Source of the DNA: Tragulus kanchil
Lineage: Eukaryota; Chordata; Mammalia; Artiodactyla; Tragulidae
Assembly: GCA_022376925.1 (NCBI GenBank)
Contig: JAIOJX010000005.1
Location: forward strand, 13,358,501 to 13,422,500
Direction of reading: 5' to 3'
DNA length: 64,000 nt
Positions within the stretch are counted from its first letter, which is position 1; each line of letters begins with the position of its first letter. Below are positions 24,460 to 37,009 of this stretch, one piece after another. The position numbers and the translations under genes are program-made. The notes beneath the pieces are model-generated. The model was not told where the DNA came from. It searched no databases and saw only the letters and a list, made by a program, of their open reading frames with translations.

Positions 24460-24881
24460 TCTAGGATGTGGGTCATAGAGGATCTTGCTGTGATTTCTGT
24501 CATATATTGTTCTGCCTATGTTTTCTTCTAAGAGTTTTACAGTTTCTGGTCTTACATTTAGGTCTTTGATCTGTTCTGAGTTTATCTTTGTGTGTGGTGT
24601 TAGTGGGGAGGAAGGCTTGGATGGGGCCAATGGAGAGAGTAGCAAGGAAACAGGTACACTAGCATATGTAAAATAGATAGCCAACGGGCATCAGCTGTGT
24701 GACTCAGGGAACTCAAACTGGGGCTCCGTAACAGCTCAGAGGGGTGGGAAGCAGGGGAGGTGGAAGGGAGGTTCCAGAGGGAGGGGACACGTGTGTATCT
24801 ATGTCTGATTCATGTTGATGTATGGCAGAAATCAACACAAAATTGTAAAGCAATTCTCCTTCAATTAAAAATAAATAAATA
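24460..24881 (+). mobile_element. L1 3' end with 5' inversion
   Basis: 24460-24604 reads as the reverse complement of an L1 ORF2 segment (minus-strand frame with [24 protein letters not shown]). From about 24605 it switches to the sense L1 3' UTR (GTAAAATAGATAGCC, GGGAACTCAAACTGGGGCTC, ATGTATGGCAGAAATC) and ends in an A-rich tail. Opposite orientations joined directly are the signature of twin priming. Confidence 0.75.
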
Positions 24882-25152
24882 GGGGCTTCCCTGGTGGTCC
24901 AGTGGGTAAGGACACCACCTTGCAGTGCAAGGGGCGCCGGTTCAAGCCCTGGCCTGGGAAGATCCCATGTGCCGCGGAGCGGCTGGACCGATGTGTCCAA
25001 TTACCAAGCCGGAGCTCTGGCACACATGCGCCCAGAGCCGGTGCTCTGCAACGACAGACGCCACCGTGATGGGAGGCCCACACGGGCCAAAGAACTAAGA
25101 TGAATAAATGAAAGATCAATACAAGTGGCCAAAAAAGAAAAATAAACAAATA
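24882..25152 (+). mobile_element. Long CHR-like SINE, copy 9a
   Basis: Inserted in the A-rich tail of the preceding L1. Lacks the C-rich segment of the 1273 copy and passes from AAGATCAATACAAGTGGCC directly to the A-rich tail. Confidence 0.88.
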
Positions 25153-25700
25153 AATAAACAGAATGTTGTGTGTGTGTTATTCATTAGGTGAATAGTGAGA
25201 GATAACTCTTCTACTTTCACACCTTGCTTCAGTATTCATGAAGTGTGGTTATGGATGGATCAGTATGAAATATTAATTTCTTCTTCAAACTATATGGAAC
25301 ATCTTGTAAGACAGCCCTCCAGACTGTAAAAGTTTTCGTCTTGCAGCTTCCATCATAGTTGGACCTTCTAAAGACCATCCCGCCATTTTTAAGATCAGCT
25401 TTTCCTGAGCGACAGGGTTCACGGTAAGATCAGTGAGCCCCCCTCCCCCCTCAACGTGTGTGTGCGTATTGCCTGTCTTCTGCAGTAAAAAGAGCTCCCT
25501 GTTCAGAAGCAAGATGACCTTTGAACCATTAGCCACGATGCCCAAGTAGAAGAGCTGCTCAAATTTCAACTTAGACCAGCCACAGAACCACTCTGGATTA
25601 GGATCACGCTCATGGCCTGCAGCTTTAAGGGTTACTTGGTGAGAGCTTGGAGCACTCGCCTCTTTCTTAATGTCAAGATGTAACGTGCTCCAAGTTGCAA

Positions 25701-26014
25701 GATCTGTTCTGAGTTTATCTTTGTGTGTGGTGTTAGTGGGGAGGAAGGCTTGGATGGGGCCAATGGAGAGAGTAGCAAGGAAACAGGTACACTAGCATAT
25801 GTAAAATAGATAGCCAACGGGCATCAGCTGTGTGACTCAGGGAACTCAAACTGGGGCTCCGTAACAGCTCAGAGGGGTGGGAAGCAGGGGAGGTGGAAGG
25901 GAGGTTCCAGAGGGAGGGGACACGTGTGTATCTATGTCTGATTCATGTTGATGTATGGCAGAAATCAACACAAAATTGTAAAGCAATTCTCCTTCAATTA
26001 AAAATAAATAAATA
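25701..26014 (+). mobile_element. L1 3' end, second copy
   Basis: Part of the L1 at 24460 repeated by duplication 9, with only the last 37 bp of the inverted segment. Confidence 0.75.
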
Positions 26015-26287
26015 GGGGCTTCCCTGGTGGTCCAGTGGGTAAGGACACCACCTTGCAGTGCAAGGGGCGCCGGTTCAAGCCCTGGCCTGGGAAGATCCCA
26101 TGTGCCGCGGAGCGGCTGGACCGATGTGTCCAATTACCAAGCCGGAGCTCTGGCACACATGCGCCCAGAGCCGGTGCTCTGCAACGACAGACGCCACCGT
26201 GATGGGAGGCCCACACGGGCCAAAGAACTAAGATGAATAAATGAAAGATCAATACAAGTGGCCAAAAAAAAGAAAAATAAACAAATA
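26015..26287 (+). mobile_element. Long CHR-like SINE, copy 9b
   Basis: Same insertion as the one at 24882, with a tail two bases longer. Confidence 0.88.
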
Positions 26288-27045
26288 AATAAACAGAATG
26301 TTGTGTGTGTGTTATTCATTAGGTGAATAGTGAGAGATAACTCTTCTACTTTCACACCTTGCTTCAGTATTCATGAAGTGTGGTTATGGATGGATCAGTA
26401 TGAAATATTAATTTCTTCTTCAAACTATATGGAACATCTTGTAAGACAGCCCTCCAGACTGTAAAAGTTTTCGTCTTGCAGCTTCCATCATAGTTGGACC
26501 TTCTAAAGACCATCCCGCCATTTTTAAGATCAGCTTTTCCTGAGCGACAGGGTTCACGGTAAGATCAGTGAGCCCCCCTCCCCCCTCAACGTGTGTGTGC
26601 GTATTGCCTGTCTTCTGCAGTAAAAAGAGCTCCCTGTTCAGAAGCAAGATGACCTTTGAACCATTAGCCACGATGCCCAAGTAGAAGAGCTGCTCAAATT
26701 TCAACTTAGACCAGCCACAGAACCACTCTGGATTAGGATCACGCTCATGGCCTGCAGCTTTAAGGGTTACTTGGTGAGAGCTTGGAGCACTACGCCTCTT
26801 TCTTAATGTCAGAGAATGTAACGTGCTCCAAATTGTTTTTCGCTTTGAAGGAGATACTTGAATGTCTCACAAACCCCCAGAATCGTCACTGAGCTTCCTG
26901 GAGGTCTCTGAAATTTCATGAGATTTAATTTATCAGTCATCCTCTGACACATATGTGTTTTGTCAAGATACTTGGGATACTTCGTACTTCTGGCTCAATC
27001 GGCATGGTCTAATCAATATAATGGAACAAAACCATGTCCTATGGG

Positions 27046-27263
27046 ATGAGGAACTTGCCTGTAGCTCAGATGGTTAAAAAATCTGCCTGCAACGTAGGAG
27101 ACCTGGGTTCAGTCCCTGGGTCAGGAAGATCCCCTGGAGAAGGAAATGGCAACGCATTCCACTATTCTCGCCTGGAGAATTCTGTGGACAGAGGAGCCTG
27201 ACTGATTACAGTCCTTAAGGTTGCAAAGAGTTGGTCATGACTAAGTGACTCACACACACACAC
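27046..27263 (+). mobile_element. Bov-tA SINE
   Basis: Diverged head (AACTTGCCTGTAGCTCAGATGG), then typical body and GTCATGACTAAGTGACTC end, followed by a short (CA)n run. Confidence 0.9.
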
Positions 27264-28886
27264 TATGGGATGATGAAGCGATCAAGGTCTCTACAGACTA
27301 TATTAAAGCAGCCAACAGGATGTTGTATGGATGTATAGCTGCTGGGTAAAAGCAAGCTGCATCGAGTGATGTCTGCTTATTAGTTAGGGAAACAATGCCT
27401 GGCAGATTGACACCTGCGTATCAGGCTGCAGGGACTGTGCTGATTAACTCCATAAAAACAGATCACACCTGTAACAGCAACTGCAGTTAGAGCCACTACT
27501 GGTTAAGCTTCCTAAAGTCCAGCTCTTCTCCCAGGCCTCCAGCACTGCTGCACAGGCCAGATGCAGGAGGTTAGACAGGGCAACGACTGCTGTCGATCCC
27601 CCTGACTCTCCAGGTCCCTGGCAGGGTCATTATTTCCAGAGCTCCTCCTAGGATGGGGCACTGCTTTGGAGAGGGGCTCTGAGAGAGCCCTTCTCTCCTT
27701 AGAAGCCCTCATTCCAGGGCTCAGAGAATAAATGCAGAGCAGTTTTCACCTGCCAGACAATGCATTCAGGAACCAGAAAAATACACCCTGGGTCTCTAAT
27801 GAATGCTCTCCTGTGTCACTACAGTCTTTCATCTCCCAGTCTGACCAGGGGACCTGTCGCCAGGGCCCCCAGGGAACTGTACACTGAGAAGCATCTCAGT
27901 GCTTCCCCACAGCACTGCTTCTGACCAAGGAACTCCTTTTAGTGCAGAAGAAAAGTAATGAGCTCACACTCCTGGGATTTTACTCAAAGACAGTATCTAG
28001 AAAGGGGGAGGTTCTGTGTGTGTGTGTGTGTGTGCACGCACGTGCGTATGCATGTGTGTAACACAAGCATTAGTCTCTACTCTTCAATGGTTGCCTTCCT
28101 CTTGGACACACACAAGAAGAATGTGTGTCTTTTTTGAAAACAAACCCTCCAGTAAGATGCTTAGCTTTATGGAAATCTACTTGAAAGCCTCTGACCTAGT
28201 CCAACCCATTTTTCTCCAGATGAAGAGATCTCCAGAGGGGAGGGGCTGATGGCTTATAACTGAAGGTCGGATAAGCGGAGGCCCCCAGGAGACACGCAGG
28301 AGTCTGCGGCCAGGGGCCTCTTGGCACTATGCAAGGAATGAGGTCAAAGGTAGAGAAGGAAGACATGTCCCAGAGGACACGAGAGGGCAAAGCTAAGGGT
28401 CACAACCATGTTTGGCCCTCAGGGGTCAGGAGGCAGGGAGAGAATGCGGAGATCAGCTGATGCTTCTCTGAGTCTCCAGTGCTGACTTTCGTAAGTACTG
28501 TGGCCGGTGCACAGTCAGAAGAGGGCAGACAAGCAATAGCTTGCTGGTGGTCACATGACCCTTAGGACCTAAAAGCCAGGTGTCTCAAATCAGCAGGATG
28601 GCCTGTGGGACAGACACACACAGACACACATGGCCCTGCCTGCAAGTAATCTTTATAAACTTCATGCTCTCATATCCACCTGACTTGAACAGCCTTTACT
28701 CAGGTCCTCAAAGACAGTTTTATTGCCAATCTAACGAAAAACTTCATTTTTTATCATCTTAGCCCTTTTCTTTGAGCTTCTCAGAACTCTACCACCCTCT
28801 CCAATTGCATCCATTAGCAGCTCTCTATGGTGATCAAATTTCAGTGTGTTTGATAATCATTTGAGAAGCAGGATCCAAATGGGACC
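27264..28886. other. Unique sequence with a (GT)n run
   Basis: No supported gene. A short GT-rich microsatellite lies at about 28014-28060. Frames of up to 77 codons here have no recognisable features. Confidence 0.5.
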
Positions 28887-29092
28887 GGGCTTCCCTGGAG
28901 GCTCAGAGGGTAAAGAATCTGCCCGCAGTGGGGCAGACCCAGGCTCAAGCCTTGGGTCAGGAAGATCCCCTGGAGAAGGGTATGGCTACCCACTCCAGTA
29001 TTCTTGTCTGGATTCCACCGACCCAGGAGCCTGTGGGCGACAGTCCATAGAGTCTCAGAGCATGGGACACAACTGAGCAACTACACCTGCAC
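28887..29092 (+). mobile_element. Bov-tA SINE
   Basis: GGCTTCCCTGGAGGCTCAG head through CATGGGACACAACTGAGCAAC end. Confidence 0.9.
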
Positions 29093-29911
29093 TCTTCATG
29101 CCCATGTGAATCGCCCAGAATACTATGTATAAAAACACAATCTTGCAGTGAGCAAAGTTATTATACAACTGATTTCCTAAAGCTAAATATTGAGCAGTTT
29201 TATTCTAAATAAAATTATAAAAAGGCCTTCAGTCAATTCCATCTGCACCTACCTCTCTTCGATTCAGGTCACACCTCCCTCCACGTGGTTCTAGCTCCAT
29301 GTGACCTTTCTTCCCTCCTCCACGTCCACCCTCTGAGACTTCCACTTGGTGAGCACAGCCTCTGCAGCGGTGGCGGTTCCTCTGTCTCACCAGAGTTCAC
29401 CCCACCCACACCTGGAGAGCGACACGCCTTCCCTCACAGCACCCCCTCCCCAGCAAGCTGAAAAGGAACCATCCACCATCAGTAGGCTTTAATACAGAAA
29501 TGTTTCTCCTTCAAGAAAACAACAATTCCGCTGTCAGCTCTTAAAGTGTTTTTCCTCCCTGTGCCATAGCATGACCTGGCTGTAGTGAACGTGCTGTGAT
29601 ATTAGCCAGTCCTACCACAGTGGCATTTTTTATTCCTTTCCTCTGGTGAGGGCAGCTGTCAGTTGCAATCAGGTGCTAATGAGGCTGGCCTGGGGTTCAA
29701 CCCTCCTGAGCACTAGTCAGTTTGTGCTGGTCCCAGGTGGCAGTTCTTTCTCCTCCTTCCTGCTAGCCATCTTACCAATGGTCATTTTTTATTACAAGGA
29801 AGGCCAGTGTAGGGGGAAGAAAAACAGGGCAGCGGGGAGGCATTTTTCTCATTAACCCTAAACTATTAAGAACAAATTGGAACTAGAACTCATATATTGT
29901 GGAGAGTTTTG
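29093..29911. other. Unique sequence
   Basis: No recognised element or gene. Confidence 0.45.
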
Positions 29912-29926
29912 GGATAGTGGATTTTT

Positions 29927-30191
29927 TTTTTCCACCACTTCTGTTGGTCTTTCATTTATTTATTTTCATCCATCGTCGTTCTTTGGCCTGCGTGGGCCTC
30001 CCATTGCAGTGGCCTCTCCTGTTGCAGAGCACCAGCTCTGGGCACATGTGCTCCAGAGCGCTGACTCGGTAGTTGGACATGCCGGTCCAGCCGCTCTGCA
30101 GCACATGGGATCTTCCTGTGCCAGCATTCGAACCGGCGCCCCTTGCACTGCAAGGTGGTGTCTTTACCCACTGAACCACCAAGGAAGTCCT
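29927..30191 (-). mobile_element. Long CHR-like SINE
   Basis: Minus-strand copy with the full GC-rich body. Flanked by a 15-bp target-site duplication, GGATAGTGGATTTTT (29912-29926 and 30192-30206). Confidence 0.92.
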
Positions 30192-30369
30192 GGATAGTGG
30201 ATTTTTATGATGATATTTAGTAGCTCCTGGTGCCCTAGCTGTTCCTTGGTAAAATTATGTTGGTTTCTTGTTAAATCTCTTCTTAGGTAAGGCAGCAGGC
30301 TCTGCTTGTCCTTGACAATAATTGGCACTTCCTATTGAGGGCAGCCTTGAAGAAATGTTTTCAGTTTTT

Positions 30370-30629
30370 TGGGGTTTTTTTGGTCACTTCTATTGATCCT
30401 TCATTCATTTATCTTTGTTCTTTGGCCTGTGTGGGCCTCCCATCACAGTGGCCTCTCTCGCTGCTGAGCACCGGCTCTGGGCACATGCGCGTCAGAGCTC
30501 CGGCTTGGCAGTTGGACGTGCAGGTCCAGCCACTGAACGGCACGTGGGATCCTCCCAGGCTAGGGATCGAACCGGCATCCCTTGCACTGCAAGGCAGTGT
30601 CCTTACCCACTGGACCACCAGGGAAGCCC
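30370..30629 (-). mobile_element. Long CHR-like SINE
   Basis: Independent minus-strand insertion 180 bp from the previous one, with a 14-bp target-site duplication, TGTTTTCAGTTTTT (30356-30369 and 30630-30643). Confidence 0.92.
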
Positions 30630-31559
30630 TGTTTTCAGTTTTTAATTCAAAATCTAAGATTTCACATGGGCCAAAAATGGATATACCAATGGCAGGAGAG
30701 AGTACTTTTGCCCCTAGAAGCAGGCATGCTTCTTTCTAAAGGAAAAAAAACTTGTAAAAAGTATTTCAACAATCATCCACCTATGAGTCAGGAGAGACAA
30801 AACTAATGGTCTTATGGCCATTTTAACAGAGAATGGATCAATTACAAGGTTTTATCAATGTGATTTGTTGATGATGTCAGTACAAGAGAAGATGTGGCTT
30901 ATATATTTCTGTAAGAGTTTTCCTTAGCTCCAGGACTATCTGGGTGATTTTGAGGAACATACTATCCAGTAGGATCCCTGGTTTCAACATCTGTCAAATA
31001 AAAGAACTAAAATATCTAGATCTCTCCACTGCTCTATGACCCTTTAGACCAAAAAAAATATTTTTTTTTTTCAGTAGGACTAGCAAGACAGTCTGTTCCA
31101 GTGAATAACTCATATACCTTCAGGCCTCTGTGCTATCCTTATGTTGGACAAATTCAAAATTGCTCTTCTACTTTCATGATATGGTCCTCTGGAGGATCAC
31201 AGATCCTTTGAAGAAGCTAGTGGATGCTGTGAAACTTCTCAGTTTGGAAAAAAAATAAGAGGAATCTATACACAAATACCTAACAGAGAGTACACACAAC
31301 TTTAGAAGGTTTGTTACTAACCTCCTGAACCCTGTCAATGGACTCTGTAAAGGGCCACAGGCTCCACTTTGTATAAATTCTGAACTAAATGTTAACTTTC
31401 AGATTCCGTCCTTAAGAATGAAAATGTAAACAAGATAATGAATGAATACAAAACAAGACCATAAAAAAGAATCTTCCTCAACCTAAACTAAACCATATTT
31501 TAGACGACCACCAAACAAGTCTGAAAGCAAAGGCAGGATTCATTTCTGCCTGTTCTAAC

Positions 31560-31900
31560 TCCCTGTGGCCTCCAGGGCCCTTGAATTGAGGGCACACGGC
31601 TCAGCACGGCCTGCAGGACCTCACCTACTCCCCTGCCTGATTGCCTCGGACTTCCTAAAGGCCACTTCTATCAAAATGGATGCAATCTATTCCCCCGGGA
31701 TTCCCACCTCTGCACCTTTCCCATGGTTTCCCCATTGCCTGGATAGCTGCATTCCTCCCACATTTATCTGTTAACATCGCTCCACTGTGTGCATCCAAGA
31801 CGAACTGTCACCTCCTCCGTAAAGTTTTCCCAAGTGTTTTTGCTGGATATGATCAGGCCTGCATTAAAGCCCTGTGGTACCTGATTATCACACATTAACG
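31560..31900 (+). mobile_element. L2 LINE 3' fragment, copy 10a
   Basis: Contains the L2-like series CCTTTCCCATGGTTTCCCC, TTGCCTGGATAGCTGC and TGTCACCTCCTCCGTAAAG. Non-coding remnant, assigned from remembered consensus. Confidence 0.5.
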
Positions 31901-32610
31901 TTCCTTACATTGGTATTTGTGGTGATGTCAGTACAAGAGAAGATGTGGCTTATATATTTCTGTAAGAGTTTTCCTTAGCTCCAGGACTATCTGGGTGATT
32001 TTGAGGAACATACTATCCAGTAGGATCCCTGGTTTCAACATCTGTCAAATAAAAGAACTAAAATATCTAGATCTCTCCACTGCTCTATGACCCTTTAGAC
32101 CAAAAAAAATATTTTTTTTTTTCAGTAGGACTAGCAAGACAGTCTGTTCCAGTGAATAACTCATATACCTTCAGGCCTCTGTGCTATCCTTATGTTGGAC
32201 AAATTCAAAATTGCTCTTCTACTTTCATGATATGGTCCTCTGGAGGATCACAGATCCTTTGAAGAAGCTAGTGGATGCTGTGAAACTTCTCAGTTTGGAA
32301 AAAAAATAAGAGGAATCTATACACAAATACCTAACAGAGAGTACACACAACTTTAGAAGGTTTGTTACTAACCTCCTGAACCCTGTCAATGGACTCTGTA
32401 AAGGGCCACAGGCTCCACTTTGTATAAATTCTGAACTAAATGTTAACTTTCAGATTCCGTCCTTAAGAATGAAAATGTAAACAAGATAATGAATGAATAC
32501 AAAACAAGACCATAAAAAAGAATCTTCCTCAACCTAAACTAAACCATATTTTAGACGACCACCAAACAAGTCTGAAAGCAAAGGCAGGATTCATTTCTGC
32601 CTGTTCTAAC

Positions 32611-32955
32611 TCCCTGTGGCCTCCAGGGCCCTTGAATTGAGGGCACACGGCTCAGCACGGCCTGCAGGACCTCACCTACTCCCCTGCCTGATTGCCTCGG
32701 ACTTCCTAAAGGCCACTTCTATCAAAATGGATGCAATCTATTCCCCCGGGATTCCCACCTCTGCACCTTTCCCATGGTTTCCCCATTGCCTGGATAGCTG
32801 CATTCCTCCCACATTTATCTGTTAACATCGCTCCACTGTGTGCATCCAAGACGAACTGTCACCTCCTCCGTAAAGTTTTCCCCAAGTGTTTTTGCTGGAT
32901 ATGATCAGGCCTGCATTAAAGCCCTGTGGTACCTGATTATCACACATTAACTTCG
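32611..32955 (+). mobile_element. L2 LINE 3' fragment, copy 10b
   Basis: Second copy of the fragment at 31560. Confidence 0.5.
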
Positions 32956-32980
32956 TTCCTTACATTGGTATTTGTGGTGA

Positions 32981-34465
32981 TGTACACTCTTTGTCCTGCA
33001 CAAGTCACTCATATAAAGGTTACTGAATGGATAAATGTATGCGTAATAGTGGCGAAAGTCTGACTGGATCAGAAGGAATAAACTTCAGACACTGTGAAGC
33101 AAGAACATGTTAAACCACAGGATGAGCATGACCAGCACTGGAAGCCAGGGTTCCAGCGTTCCAGCCCCTGTTCGACCACCTCCTCACCGTGTCACGTCTA
33201 ACAAAGGCATTTAAGTTCTCTCATGCTCACTTTTCTTACATAAATCACACGGACTATATGTGTGCTTTGTAAACTGGTAAGTGAATTGCAGTGTCAAATG
33301 TTATATCACTATCATTTTTCACATGACAATCAAGAAGAAAGTGGAAAGATCTGTCAGTCTAAATGTAGATAACTCAAATAACTATTTCAAGCACTTTAAC
33401 TTTTTAAAATTTGCAGACATTTATGAACTAAGGTATAGACAGTCACAGGATCTGACATTCGTATCACAAAGTGATATTAATATCACCCACCTTTCCTTTT
33501 CTGTGAACTTTTTAATACAAGTGTTCGAAAGGCAAAGCTCATTTCTGATCAGTTGACCTAACTGGCCTTTACTGCAGAGATCCTTCGTGTGGAGTCCATG
33601 GACCACAGGTCCATCAGTGGGCCATAGGATACAGGAGGTTCCAAGAGTCTCTGAAATTCTATTTCAAAATTACATGAATCTGTGTTCAGGAAGAGGACTT
33701 GTCGTTTTCAAATGCTCAAAGAGAATAATGATCATGAACAGTTTAGGCATTACTATTAAAGTTTAATCGCACCTGAAAACCCACTGGATTTGTACTTACT
33801 TAACACAGTGATAGGAACAGAGCCTAAAGGTGTGTAGGAATAGGAATCTAGCTAGAAAGACGTTAACAGTTGTCCAAGGAAGCATTAAGAGGGCCTGATC
33901 TGAGGATGACGTTGAGAACAGAAAGAAGGAACGCAAAAGGCGACTTTTAGACGGCCAATCCCACCCTCCTGCGTTTCATCATCGATGGGTTTTCACGGAT
34001 GAAAGATTCTCTTCCATCACTGGGTATTTTTAGCTCTAACCACAAGTTATCTCTCCTGATGTAGGGGTCCCACTTTCTTTCTGGCCTTATAGTTTTCTGA
34101 AATGTAATACATAAATAATTTATTCCTAATTTTGGAAGGATAATTTGAGGCTTCTGCAGTATGAGTGAGGAATAAAAGATGCTAGGTTGAATTTGATTTG
34201 AGCAGTAGTGTGGGGAAAAAAAGAAGACCCGGCTATGGGGAAAGTGGCTTAGAAGCTACTGGGGGACAAGGGTTTCTGGGAGCGAGAGAGGAGAGAGGTG
34301 AATCTTTTGCAAAAGAAGCTTTGGAGAAAAGCAAAGATGTTAAATGAAAAGGAATATTTAAGAAGCTATGCTGCACGGCATGTGATAGAAGGCTTTATAG
34401 TATTTTCTTACAGATGCTTTAGTAAAATCTACATCATGCAGGCCAGAATAACCACATGTAGACTA
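32981..34465. other. Mostly unique sequence with a possible MIR
   Basis: About 33150-33265 resembles an antisense MIR (TTCTCTCATGCTCACTTTTC after a CACCGTGTCACG stretch). The frame at 33281 (91 codons) has no recognisable features. Nothing else supported. Confidence 0.4.
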
Positions 34466-34640
34466 ATAGCTTTCAGTCTGGCCAATACATTATAATCACA
34501 TGAGGAACTTCTAATAAACACTCAGAATATTGGTCCCAACCCAGATACTCTGATATATTTGGTCTCAAATGGGGCCTCAGTGTCCGTAGCTTTTAAAGGT
34601 TCTCAAAGTGATTTCTAATGTGATTTTGAAAACAGTGGTC
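34466..34640 (+). mobile_element. MER5-like hAT-Charlie remnant
   Basis: CATTATAATCACATGAGGAAC, TTGGTCCCAACCCAGATACTC and TCTCAAAGTGATTTC match the usual word order of MER5A. No coding capacity. Confidence 0.55.
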
Positions 34641-34644
34641 AAAG

Positions 34645-34835
34645 GTCTGGAATTGTTGTTTTCAATATGCCTCTGATTCCCAACATCGGAATCACCTGGT
34701 GAGGTTTTAAGCACTCTGGATGCATTGGACCCCCTCTAGCAATTAAATCTGAATCTCTGGGAATTCATGTTTTGTTTTTTAATTCCCAGGTGATTCTGAT
34801 GCAACATGATGTCGCAGAGCCTCTGGCTACAGAAG
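34645..34835 (+). mobile_element. Second MER5-like remnant
   Basis: CATCGGAATCACCTGGTGAGG, AATTAAATCTGAATCTCTGG and TTCCCAGGTGATTCTGATGC are strong MER5A words. Its right part (34696 on) is repeated at 35853 by duplication 11. Confidence 0.7.
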
Positions 34836-34899
34836 AAAAGTACATACTAGAGCCCGAACGGCTCTATTTTGGTAGGATTTAGGTAGGATGAATCCATTA

Positions 34900-35098
34900 A
34901 GAGTCCTGATGTTGGGAACGACTGAGGGCACAAGGAGAAGAGGGCATCGGAAGATGAGGTGGCTGGACGGCACCACTGATGCAACGGACATGAACTTGGG
35001 CAAACTCTGGGAGATGGTGAGGGACAGGGAGGCCCGGCATGCTGCCGTCCACGGGTCACAAAGAGTCAGACACGACCCGGCGACCGGACAACATCTAC
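34900..35098 (+). mobile_element. BovB (RTE) 3' end, copy 11a
   Basis: GATGTTGGGAACGACTGAGG, GATGAGGTGGCTGGACGGCA, GGGAGATGGTGAGGGACAGG and GTCACAAAGAGTCAGACACG are the BovB 3' end in order. Non-coding 3' fragment. Confidence 0.85.
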
Positions 35099-35130
35099 TG
35101 CTTATTATTGCCACTAAATAACTAGTTCCC

Positions 35131-35318
35131 TGGCTTCCCAGGTGGCGCAGTGGTAAAGAATGCAGGAGATACCGGTTTGATGTCTGGATGGGGAAGATCC
35201 CCTGGGGGAGGAAACGGCAACCCACTCCAGGATTCCTGCCTGAAGAATCCCATGCACAGAGGAACCTGGCGGGTGGCAGTCCCTGGGGTCACCAAGAGTC
35301 GGACACAACTGAGCACGC
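35131..35318 (+). mobile_element. Bov-tA SINE, copy 11a
   Basis: GGCTTCCCAGGTGGCGCAGTGG head, shortened by about 15 bp before the B box. Flanked by AACTAGTTC (35120-35128 and 35319-35327). Confidence 0.9.
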
Positions 35319-36056
35319 AACTAGTTCTCTGCCCTTGGCGTATCACCCTCAAAAGGTATAAACATTTTATTTCCATGCCAAATAAGTGAAAGAAATAGTA
35401 AGAACCTACCCAGCATTGAAACTACCCTCTGGATGAAGAAAGAACACAATGTTTCCATAGAAAGAAAACATCTATCAAAGCCCTTGTTTTGTTTAAACAG
35501 CCCTTAAAGATTAGTTTCTTATTAAAAAAGACTTCCAGGTGGCAAATGACAGAAACTCTGGTTTACAGTGATATGAGGTAAAATGAAAAGACCACCTTTA
35601 GAAGAGATGAGGACTATCAACACTGGTACCTCGTAATATCATGAAGGCTTCTGTCTCATAGCAAAACAGCTTCCACATAACTCACCACACAGTGACGGGG
35701 CATTTACCACTATCACAATATAAGAACTTGCGGCTAAGATTTATACAGAATCATACAGATTCATACACACATACATCATATATTAGATGTATTCATAAGC
35801 ACACTCACACCCATGTGCACACACATGCCCTTGCATGACTTAGCTGATCCTACTGGTGAGGTTTTAAGCACTCTGGATGCATTGGACCCCCTCTAGCAAT
35901 TAAATCTGAATCTCTGGGAATTCATGTTTTGTTTTTTAATTCCCAGGTGATTCTGATGCAACATGATGTCGCAGAGCCTCTGGCTACAGAAGAAAAGTAC
36001 ATACTAGAGCCCGAACGGCTCTATTTTGGTAGGATTTAGGTAGGATGAATCCATTA

Positions 36057-36255
36057 AGAGTCCTGATGTTGGGAACGACTGAGGGCACAAGGAGAAGAGG
36101 GCATCGGAAGATGAGGTGGCTGGACGGCACCACTGATGCAACGGACATGAACTTGGGCAAACTCTGGGAGATGGTGAGGGACAGGGAGGCCCGGCATGCT
36201 GCCGTCCACGGGTCACAAAGAGTCAGACACGACCCGGCGACCGGACAACATCTAC
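36057..36255 (+). mobile_element. BovB 3' end, copy 11b
   Basis: Second copy of the element at 34900. Confidence 0.85.
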
Positions 36256-36287
36256 TGCTTATTATTGCCACTAAATAACTAGTTCCC

Positions 36288-36475
36288 TGGCTTCCCAGGT
36301 GGCGCAGTGGTAAAGAATGCAGGAGATACCGGTTTGATGTCTGGATGGGGAAGATCCCCTGGGGGAGGAAACGGCAACCCACTCCAGGATTCCTGCCTGA
36401 AGAATCCCATGCACAGAGGAACCTGGCGGGTGGCAGTCCCTGGGGTCACCAAGAGTCGGACACAACTGAGCACGC
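36288..36475 (+). mobile_element. Bov-tA SINE, copy 11b
   Basis: Second copy of the element at 35131. Confidence 0.9.
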
Positions 36476-37009
36476 AACTAGTTCTCTGCCCTTGGCGTAT
36501 CACCCTCAAAAGGTATAAACATTTTATTTCCATGCCAAATAAGTGAAAGAAATAGTAAGAACCTACCCAGCATTGAAACTACCCTCTGGATGAAGAAAGA
36601 ACACAATGTTTCCATAGAAAGAAAACATCTATCAAAGCCCTTGTTTTGTTTAAACAGCCCTTAAAGATTAGTTTCTTATTAAAAAAGACTTCCAGGTGGC
36701 AAATGACAGAAACTCTGGTTTACAGTGATATGAGGTAAAATGAAAAGACCACCTTTAGAAGAGATGAGGACTATCAACACTGGTACCTCGTAATATCATG
36801 AAGGCTTCTGTCTCATAGCAAAACAGCTTCCACATAACTCACCACACAGTGACGGGGCATTTACCACTATCACAATATAAGAACTTGCGGCTAAGATTTA
36901 TACAGAATCATACAGATTCATACACACATACATCATATATTAGATGTATTCATAAGCACACTCACACCCATGTGCACACACATGCCCTTGCATGACTTAG
37001 CTGATCCTA

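Larger units (their letters stand above)
24568..26833. repeat. Duplication 9 (about 1.13 kb, two copies)
   Basis: Copy 1 is 24568-25694 and copy 2 25701-26833, offset 1133, with 6 nt at the junction. Copy 2 has extra bases near its right end (CACTACGCC against CACTCGCC; GTCAGAGAATG against GTCAAGATG) and two more A in the SINE tail. Confidence 0.94.
30873..32980. repeat. Duplication 10 (about 1.05 kb, direct tandem)
   Basis: Copy 1 is 30873-31923 and copy 2 31924-32980, offset 1051, abutting with the shared word GATGT at the join. This is the shortest offset. Differences are a C-run length (TTTTCCCAAG against TTTTCCCCAAG) and TAACGTTCC against TAACTTCGTTCC. Confidence 0.95.
34696..37009. repeat. 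Duplication 11 (1157 bp, perfect direct tandem)
   Basis: Copy 1 is 34696-35852 and copy 2 35853-37009, offset 1157 along the full length with no difference noticed. The join shares only CT (CTGGTGAGG on the left, CTACAAATG on the right). Confidence 0.96.
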
